Assembly: GCA_005240015.1 (NCBI GenBank)
Contig: SBBV01000579.1
Location: forward strand, 1-5,409
Direction: 5' to 3'
Origin: Candidatus Odyssella thessalonicensis
Lineage (GTDB): Bacteria > Pseudomonadota > Alphaproteobacteria > Bin65
Length of the DNA: 5,409 nucleotides
A program made the position numbers and the translations under genes. Positions within the stretch are counted from its first letter, which is position 1. Each line of letters opens with the position of its first letter. Below are positions 1 to 4,106 of the stretch, one piece after another. The notes below the pieces were generated by a model that did no database searches, was not told the DNA's origin, and saw nothing but the letters and a program-made list of their open reading frames with translations.

Positions 1-35
1 ATTTGATCGCGCCGCCCGCGCTCGCGGCCGCCGGG

Positions 36-43
36 AGGGAGGA
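36..43 (+). promoter_or_regulatory. Ribosome binding site of the alpha/beta hydrolase gene
   Basis: The purine run AGGGAGGA ends two bases before the ATG at 46. Its GGAG-like core lies 5-8 bases upstream, which supports that start. The remaining upstream bases (1-35) show no promoter I can defend. A TGA at 4-6 could end a preceding gene in that frame, but too little sequence is visible to say so. Confidence 0.6.
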
Positions 44-45
44 CC

Positions 46-834
46 ATGCCGCGGCCACGCTATGTCGAGACTGGCGCCGGCCCGGCGGTCGTCTTCGCCC
101 ATGGCACGCTCATGGACGACACGATGTTCGCGCCGCAGATCGCGCATCTCAAGCAGCGCTACCGCGTCATCGCGCTCAACCATCGCGTCCTGAGCGGCAA
201 GAACGTCCGCCACACGCTCGATGACCTCGTCGAGGACTGCCGCGAGGTCCTCGACACGCTCGGCATCAAGCGCTGCGTACTCGGCGGCATGTCGCTCGGC
301 GGCTTCATGGCCATCCCGTTCGCGCTCAGATACCCCGAGCGGCTCGACGGCCTGATCCTGATGGCGACGACGTCGAGCGACTATCCCAAGGACGAACAGG
401 ACAAGTTCTTCGCCAAGTTCGGCGAGCTCGATATCGACGGCATGGTGACGCCGGAATGGGCCGAGTGGGTGGCCCCCTATGTCTGGGGCGAGACCACGAT
501 GAAGCGGAATCGCAAGCTGGTCGATCACTGGATCAAGGTGTGGACGACGAGCATCCCGGCGCGTTCGGTCTATCACCAGGGGCTCGCCTGGATCCCGAAG
601 GCGGACGACACGGGAAAGCTCGGCCAGATCAAGACGCCGACCCTCGTGCTGCATGGCGAGGAGGATCATCCGATCCCGCTCGAGCGCGCCGAGCGCATGG
701 CGCGTGCGATTCCGAACAGCACCTTCGTCGCCATCGCGGGCGCGGGCCACACCTGCAACCTCGAAGCGCCGCAGCCGGTGAACGCGGCGATCAGCGCCTT
801 TCTCGACCGGCTTTATCCACGCGCGAAGCGTTGA
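46..834 (+). CDS. Alpha/beta-fold hydrolase, substrate unknown
   Basis: A 262-residue cytoplasmic protein of the alpha/beta-hydrolase (Abhydrolase_1) fold. The oxyanion-hole HG is at residues 19-20 (FAHGTLMDD). The nucleophile elbow GMSLGG puts Ser83 at its centre. The acid is probably Asp207 in HGEEDHPIP and the catalytic His is His235 in GAGHTCNLE. The segment TLDDLVEDCREVLDTLGI before the elbow resembles 3-oxoadipate enol-lactonase-like and esterase-like members. The usual DxRGxGxS stretch after beta-strand 4 is replaced by LNHRVLSGKN (about residues 44-53). No signal peptide or membrane segment is visible. The start at 46 has a good Shine-Dalgarno, and the N-terminus is short, beginning at about the first strand. 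Length is normal for the family. The gene ends 61 bp before the gntR regulator, so a role in the same pathway is possible but rests on proximity. The fold and triad are secure. The reaction (ester, enol-lactone or amide hydrolysis) is not determined. Confidence 0.93.
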   Translation: MPRPRYVETGAGPAVVFAHGTLMDDTMFAPQIAHLKQRYRVIALNHRVLSGKNVRHTLDDLVEDCREVLDTLGIKRCVLGGMSLGGFMAIPFALRYPERLDGLILMATTSSDYPKDEQDKFFAKFGELDIDGMVTPEWAEWVAPYVWGETTMKRNRKLVDHWIKVWTTSIPARSVYHQGLAWIPKADDTGKLGQIKTPTLVLHGEEDHPIPLERAERMARAIPNSTFVAIAGAGHTCNLEAPQPVNAAISAFLDRLYPRAKR

Positions 835-847
835 GCGCCGAAGTCGC

Positions 848-865
848 GGCAAGGACGGCCTTGCC
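848..865 (+). other. Small hairpin between the hydrolase and gntR genes
   Basis: GGCAAGG (848-854) and CCTTGCC (859-865) form a perfect 7-bp stem with the four-base loop ACGG. No T tract follows, so it is not a standard intrinsic terminator. It could slow read-through from the hydrolase into gntR, or be chance in G+C-rich DNA. A possible -35-like TTGCCC (861-866) overlaps its right arm. Confidence 0.35.
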
Positions 866-879
866 CAAGCGCCAAGCAT

Positions 880-894
880 TGTATACAGTATACA
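880..894. promoter_or_regulatory. Probable GntR operator overlapping the gntR start region
   Basis: TGTATACAGTATACA is a perfect 7-1-7 palindrome and the most A+T-rich stretch nearby. It ends one base before the gntR ATG at 896. FadR/FCD-type GntR regulators commonly bind short palindromes with a GT-N-AC core, and this site fits with GTATAC repeated on each side of a central A. A -10-like element (TATACA at 882-887 or TACAGT at 885-890) lies within it, so bound regulator would cover the promoter and start codon. Autoregulation is inferred. A related site lies at 1779-1793 before hyuA. Confidence 0.72.
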
Positions 895-895
895 G

Positions 896-1591
896 ATGGG
901 CATCCAACGGGCGATCACGCGGCCCTCGCCGCTGCGCCAGCAGGTCTATGCGCGCATCCGCGATGCGCTGCGCTCCGGCCGCTTCCGCCCGCTCGACCGC
1001 GTCACCGAGATCGGCATGGCCGAGGAGCTCGGCGTCTCGCGCACGCCGGTGCGCGAGGTGCTGGGCCAGCTCTCGCGCGAAGGGCTTTTGACGCCGCACG
1101 CGCGCGGCGGCTTCCAGATCCCGGCGCTCGACGCGCGCGACATCGGCGAGATCTTCGCCATCCGCCACCAGCTCGAGCCCTACGCGGCGGCGGAGGCAGC
1201 GGAGCGCATCGGTCGCGCCGAGCTCGGCGCGCTCGAAGCCTGCATCGAGCGCGAAGAGCGCGTGCGCGACGCCGTCGGCGCCAAGGCCGAAGCGGCCTTC
1301 GTCGCGGCCAATTTCGAGTTCCGTCGCGTGCTGTTCGCGGCCTCCGGCAATGCGCGGCTCGCCCAGCTCATCGCGAACTTCGAGGAGCACGTCCAGTACG
1401 TGCGCCGGCAGACGCTCGGCGACTCGGCCGTGCGCCGCGTGGTGATCGAAGGCCAGCGCCGCATCGTGGCGGCGCTCTCCACGAAGGACCGCGCCGCGGC
1501 CGCCGCCGCGATGCACGCGCAGCTCGACGCCGCGCATCGACATCTGGTGAGCGTGTTGGAGCGCAAGGATGGGTGTGATGGCGCGCGATAG
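896..1591 (+). CDS. GntR-family transcriptional regulator, FCD subfamily
   Basis: A 231-residue DNA-binding regulator. Residues about 12-75 are the GntR winged helix-turn-helix: LRQQVYARIRDALRSG, then MAEELGVSRTPVREVLGQL with the recognition helix near 48-60, then a wing ending at GGFQIP. Residues about 83-220 form the all-helical FCD ligand-binding domain (IGEIFAIRHQLEPYAAAEAA is its first helix; SGNARLAQLI lies mid-domain). The four usual metal ligands appear replaced: by spacing they fall at Asn139, Arg143, Gln187 and Gln209 in place of Asp, His, His and His. Ligand recognition may therefore not depend on a metal. A run of alanines (about 200-205) is coded by a GCC/GCG-rich tract. The start at 896 gives the usual N-terminus with no alternative start nearby, but no Shine-Dalgarno precedes it because the operator occupies that space; the mRNA may be leaderless. 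The likely targets are its own gene and hyuA. Repressor or activator action and the inducer are unknown. Confidence 0.93.
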   Translation: MGIQRAITRPSPLRQQVYARIRDALRSGRFRPLDRVTEIGMAEELGVSRTPVREVLGQLSREGLLTPHARGGFQIPALDARDIGEIFAIRHQLEPYAAAEAAERIGRAELGALEACIEREERVRDAVGAKAEAAFVAANFEFRRVLFAASGNARLAQLIANFEEHVQYVRRQTLGDSAVRRVVIEGQRRIVAALSTKDRAAAAAAMHAQLDAAHRHLVSVLERKDGCDGAR

Positions 1592-1610
1592 GATTCCCAC
1601 TCCTGCGCCA

Positions 1611-1631
1611 CCGCCCCTCTTGAGGGGGCGG
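1611..1631. repeat. Palindrome 1 of the gntR-hyuA gap
   Basis: CCGCCCC (1611-1617) pairs with GGGGCGG (1625-1631). The intervening bases TCTTGAG can add two pairs. It begins 19 bases after the gntR stop codon, so it is the first structure in the 3' end of that transcript. Confidence 0.6.
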
Positions 1632-1668
1632 CCGGAGCCAAGCCCGCGCGAAGCGCGGGCCGCTCCGG
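1632..1668. repeat. Palindrome 2, long interrupted stem
   Basis: The inner stem GCCCGCGC (1642-1649) and GCGCGGGC (1653-1660) is perfect, with a GAA loop. It is extended by an outer perfect stem CCGGAGC (1632-1638) and GCTCCGG (1662-1668), across a small internal loop (CAA opposite C). With 15 pairs in total it is the strongest single hairpin of the cluster. Confidence 0.7.
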
Positions 1669-1712
1669 GTGGGGGCAACGGCCTCTCCACCGGTGAGACG
1701 CCGGCCCCCTCA

Positions 1713-1733
1713 GTCACGCGCGGCGCGCGTGAC
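1713..1733. repeat. Palindrome 3 of the gntR-hyuA gap
   Basis: GTCACGCGCG (1713-1722) and CGCGCGTGAC (1724-1733) are exact reverse complements around a single central G. As a hairpin this gives 8 pairs with a five-base loop. It lies two bases before palindrome 4. Confidence 0.65.
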
Positions 1734-1734
1734 A

Positions 1735-1755
1735 GCTCCCCCTCGAGGGGGGAGC
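1735..1755. repeat. Palindrome 4 of the gntR-hyuA gap
   Basis: GCTCCCCC (1735-1742) pairs with GGGGGAGC (1748-1755) around TCGAG. It closes the repeat block 24 bases before the second operator and 51 bases before the hyuA start. Confidence 0.65.
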
Positions 1756-1778
1756 GGGCGGCGAACGCCGTACCTCTT

Positions 1779-1793
1779 TGCATACGAGATACA
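1779..1793. promoter_or_regulatory. Probable second GntR operator, upstream of hyuA
   Basis: TGCATACGAGATACA matches the palindrome at 880-894 in 11 of 15 positions, with both outer blocks (ATAC and ATACA) kept and the centre diverged. A further T matches on its left side (1778). It lies 13 bases before the hyuA ATG, within the only non-repetitive, A+T-richer stretch of this gap, so a bound regulator would cover the leader or promoter of hyuA. The match was found by eye; binding is inferred. Confidence 0.55.
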
Positions 1794-1806
1794 TTGTGAG
1801 CCGCGC

Positions 1807-3870
1807 ATGACCTATCGCATCGGCGTCGATATCGGCGGCACGTTCACCGACGTGGTCCTGCTCGATCTTGCGGGCGGGAAGCTCACAGCCGCCAAGGCGC
1901 CGACCGACTACGGCGATCCCATCAACGGCATCCTCGCCGCCTGGCGCGCGGCCGTGGCCGCGCTGCCCGAAGCAAGGCGGAGCGAGCCGGCCGAGGGCCT
2001 CAATCACGCGACGACGCTCGCCACCAACGCCATCATCGAGGGGAAGCTGCCGCAAGGCGCCCTCCTCACCACGCGCGGCTTCCGCGACGTCATCGACATC
2101 GGCCGCATCCAGCGCCCGGTCGAGGCGATCTACGACATGAACATCGACAATCCGCAGCCGCTGATCCCGCGGCATCTCAGGCTCGAGGTCGACGAGCGCA
2201 TCGGATCGCGCGGCGAGGTCGTGGAACCGCTCGACGAGGCGACGCTGCGCGCGACGCTAAAAAAGCTCAAGGGCAGCGGCATCCGCGCCATCGCCGTGTC
2301 GGGCCTCTTCTCGTTCGTCAATCCCGCGCATGAAAAGCGCATCGCCGAGATCATCGCCGAGGAGCTGCCCGGCGCCGACGTCTCCATCTCGTCGGCGATT
2401 TCGCCCGAGATGCGCGAGTTCGAGCGCACGACGACGACCGTGATCGACGTGCTGCTGAAGCCGATCACGGCGCCTTATCTCCGGCGCCTCGCCGAGCGGC
2501 TCAGGGCGCAAGGGATTCCGCGGACGCGCATCATGCTCGCCTCGGGCGGGCTCACCACCACCGACCTCGCCGCCGGGCGCCCCGTCGGCATCGTCAATTC
2601 CGGCCCCTCGGCCGGCGTCATCGCCTCGGCCAATCTCGGCCGACGCATGGGGATCGAGGATCTCGTCACGATCGACATGGGCGGCACCTCGCTCGACATC
2701 GGCACGGTCGAGAACGGACACCCGGTGCAGCGCTACGAGAGCAAGATCGCGGGCTACCCGATCCGCATGCCGATGATCGACGTGGCCGCGGTCGCGGCCG
2801 GCGGCGGCTCGATCGCCCATGTCGACAATGTCGGCTACGTGCAGGTGAGCCGCGAATCGGCAGGCTCGGTGCCCGGCCCGGCCTGCTACGGCCGCGGCGG
2901 CCTCCGCCCCACGATCACCGACGCCGACCTCGTGCTCGGGCGCCTCGGGCTGGTGTTCGGCGGCACCGGCGGCTTCAAGCTCGAGCGCGAGCCCGCGGTG
3001 CGCGCGATCCGCGCCGAGATCGCCGACCGGCTCAAGATCGACGTCGAGGAAGCGGCCGCCGCCGTGCTGCGCATCATCCAGGCGCGCATGGTGAAGGCGA
3101 TTTCCTCGCACACGCTCGAAAAGGGCCTCGACGTACGCGACCTGCCGCTGCTTGTCTATGGCGGCGCCGGCCCCACGCACGGCGTCGAGCTCGCCGACGC
3201 GATGAGCATGAACACGGCGATCATCCCCTATCTCGCCGGAAACTTCTCCGCGATCGGCCTGCTCGTGGCGCCCTTGCGCTGGGACGAGTCGCGCATGGTG
3301 CTGAAGCACACCGACACGCTCGAAGCGGCCGAGATCGCGGCCCTCGTCACCGAGATGGACGCGGCGGCACGCAAGCGCCTCGTCGAGACCGGCGCCGATC
3401 CCAAGACGCTCACCACGCGCTGGCTCATGCACATGCGTTATGCCGACCAGGCCTACGACGTGCCGGTCGATCTCGGCCAAGCCTGGACCGGCAAGATCGG
3501 CGACGACACGGTGAAGCGTCTGGCCGACGCGTTCGACGACATCCACTTCCGCCGCTACGCCTATCGCGGCCATGGCGAGGCCGTGGAATGCGTGCAGCTG
3601 CGCGTCTCGGTCGCCGGGCGCGAGGTGGAGTTCCCGACGCCCGAAGTTGCGCGCGGCCCCGCCGAGAGGATCGGCACGCGCAAGATCTATTTCACGCACG
3701 AGCACGCCTGGTTCGACGCGGCCGTCTGGGCCTGGGCGAGCCTGCCGCAAGGATTTACATTGGAGGGGCCGGCCGTCGTCGAAGGCGAAGGCTCCTCGGC
3801 CCTGATCCCGCCCGGCTGGCGGGCCGAGCTGGATGCGTTTCGAAGCTTGGTGGTGAAGCGGATCGGCTGA
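1807..3870 (+). CDS. hyuA: ATP-dependent hydantoinase/oxoprolinase family protein, A subunit
   Basis: A 687-residue cytoplasmic subunit of the family that includes N-methylhydantoinase, 5-oxoprolinase, caprolactamase and the acetone and acetophenone carboxylases. In these enzymes this subunit binds ATP and drives phosphorylation of the substrate. Domains in order: Hydant_A_N (about 3-185) starting with the phosphate loop VDIGGTFTD (7-15); the Hydantoinase_A core (about 200-490) with SGPSAGV (265-271), the second phosphate motif IDMGGTSLDIG (289-299), AGGGSIA (331-337), GSVPGPACYGRGG (353-365), TDADLVLGRL (371-380) and GGAGPTHGVELA (452-463); then a C-terminal domain (about 500-680) ending with EGPAVVEGEGSSALIPPGW (653-671). 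The usual RYxGQ motif reads RYADQ (544-548). The start at 1807 is chosen because MTYRIGVDIGG is the family's normal N-terminus; upstream in-frame codons fall in the repeat block. The Shine-Dalgarno is weak (GTGAG, 1796-1800). It probably pairs with the B subunit at 4107 and is controlled through the operator at 1779. The substrate is unknown. Confidence 0.95.
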   Translation: MTYRIGVDIGGTFTDVVLLDLAGGKLTAAKAPTDYGDPINGILAAWRAAVAALPEARRSEPAEGLNHATTLATNAIIEGKLPQGALLTTRGFRDVIDIGRIQRPVEAIYDMNIDNPQPLIPRHLRLEVDERIGSRGEVVEPLDEATLRATLKKLKGSGIRAIAVSGLFSFVNPAHEKRIAEIIAEELPGADVSISSAISPEMREFERTTTTVIDVLLKPITAPYLRRLAERLRAQGIPRTRIMLASGGLTTTDLAAGRPVGIVNSGPSAGVIASANLGRRMGIEDLVTIDMGGTSLDIGTVENGHPVQRYESKIAGYPIRMPMIDVAAVAAGGGSIAHVDNVGYVQVSRESAGSVPGPACYGRGGLRPTITDADLVLGRLGLVFGGTGGFKLEREPAVRAIRAEIADRLKIDVEEAAAAVLRIIQARMVKAISSHTLEKGLDVRDLPLLVYGGAGPTHGVELADAMSMNTAIIPYLAGNFSAIGLLVAPLRWDESRMVLKHTDTLEAAEIAALVTEMDAAARKRLVETGADPKTLTTRWLMHMRYADQAYDVPVDLGQAWTGKIGDDTVKRLADAFDDIHFRRYAYRGHGEAVECVQLRVSVAGREVEFPTPEVARGPAERIGTRKIYFTHEHAWFDAAVWAWASLPQGFTLEGPAVVEGEGSSALIPPGWRAELDAFRSLVVKRIG

Positions 3871-3897
3871 TGCACGGATCGATTCGGTCCAACCCGA

Positions 3898-4011
3898 ACT
3901 TGTCGTCCCCGCGAAAGCGGGGACCCATCCCTCCGCCGACGTGCGTGTGTCGCGAACGCACGCTCCTGCGGCACCGCTGCTTGGGTCCCCGCTTTCGCGG
4001 GGACGACAAGT
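3898..4011. repeat. REP/BIME-like element: 30-bp perfect inverted repeat
   Basis: Bases 3898-3927 and 3982-4011 are exact reverse complements over 30 bp, separated by 54 bp. Each arm contains its own perfect palindrome: GTCCCCGCGAAAGCGGGGAC (3905-3924) folds into an 8-bp stem with a GAAA tetraloop, and the other arm gives the same stem with a TTTC loop. The spacer has a nested stem, CGTGCGT (3940-3946) with ACGCACG (3956-3962), and a shorter CCGC/GCGG pair outside it. The layout of two head-to-head palindromic units matches bacterial interspersed mosaic elements. Similar CCCGCGAAAGCGGG repeats are common between genes of alphaproteobacteria. It begins 27 bases after the hyuA stop and may stabilise that mRNA end or reduce read-through to hyuB. 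Confidence 0.85.
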
Positions 4012-4043
4012 GTTGGTAATGGACAATTTCCCCGGACAGCCCT

Positions 4044-4064
4044 CCGCTTTCGCGGGGACGACAA
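4044..4064. repeat. Third, partial copy of the REP-like unit
   Basis: These 21 bases are identical to 3989-4009, the right arm of the inverted repeat, and in the same orientation. The outer part of the unit is diverged: GGGTCCCCGC is replaced by AGCCCTCCGC, so the stem is weakened. This makes a tandem of left, right, right units between hyuA and hyuB. Confidence 0.8.
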
Positions 4065-4093
4065 AGTTTTGCCGATAGCTCAAATGAGCCCCG

Positions 4094-4099
4094 AGGGAG
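4094..4099 (+). promoter_or_regulatory. Ribosome binding site of hyuB
   Basis: AGGGAG with 7 bases to the ATG at 4107 is a good Shine-Dalgarno. It decides for 4107 over the in-frame ATG at 4116. The ATG at 4084 opens only an eight-codon frame whose TGA overlaps the 4107 start (ATGA at 4107-4110). Confidence 0.65.
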
Positions 4100-4106
4100 T
4101 GCTGCG

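Larger units (their letters stand above)
1611..1755. repeat. Cluster of palindromes, composite intergenic repeat
   Basis: Most of the 215-bp gap between gntR and hyuA is a chain of four hairpin-forming palindromes, listed as separate entries. The block resembles the mosaic palindromic repeats scattered between genes in many alphaproteobacteria, with CCCCTC...GAGGGG-type ends on both sides (1614-1628 and 1738-1752). It may act as a transcript-end or mRNA-stability element after gntR. No T tract follows any stem, so a classical intrinsic terminator is not supported. Assignment to an interspersed family is an inference, as one window cannot show copy number. Confidence 0.6.

Noticed and set aside
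3..224. Possible 73-codon frame at the window start
   Set aside because: It overlaps the hydrolase gene in another frame, and its R/A/P/H-rich product has no features. A preceding gene's tail cannot be judged from 45 bases.
1611..1755. Rho-independent terminator after gntR
   Set aside because: The stems are strong, but none is followed by a T-rich tract, so a classical terminator cannot be claimed.
791..1783. Minus-strand frame of 330 codons across gntR and the palindrome block
   Set aside because: It covers the well-supported gntR gene and non-coding palindromes, and its product shows no family features.
2259..2265. In-phase A AAA AAG heptamer (the dnaX-type -1 slippery sequence) in hyuA
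   Set aside because: A -1 shift would hit a TGA at 2331-2333 after about 22 codons and truncate the protein within the N-terminal domain. No Shine-Dalgarno-like stimulator or convincing downstream stem is evident, so it is probably chance.
3898..4064. CRISPR array
   Set aside because: There are only three units, two of them inverted relative to each other, with uneven spacing and internal palindromes. This is a REP/BIME-like arrangement and not regularly spaced direct repeats.
2257..4083. Long open frame (608 codons) on the minus strand opposite hyuA
   Set aside because: It mirrors the G+C-rich codon pattern of hyuA, its product is a low-complexity R/D/G/H-rich sequence with no domain, and its start region runs through the REP-like repeats.
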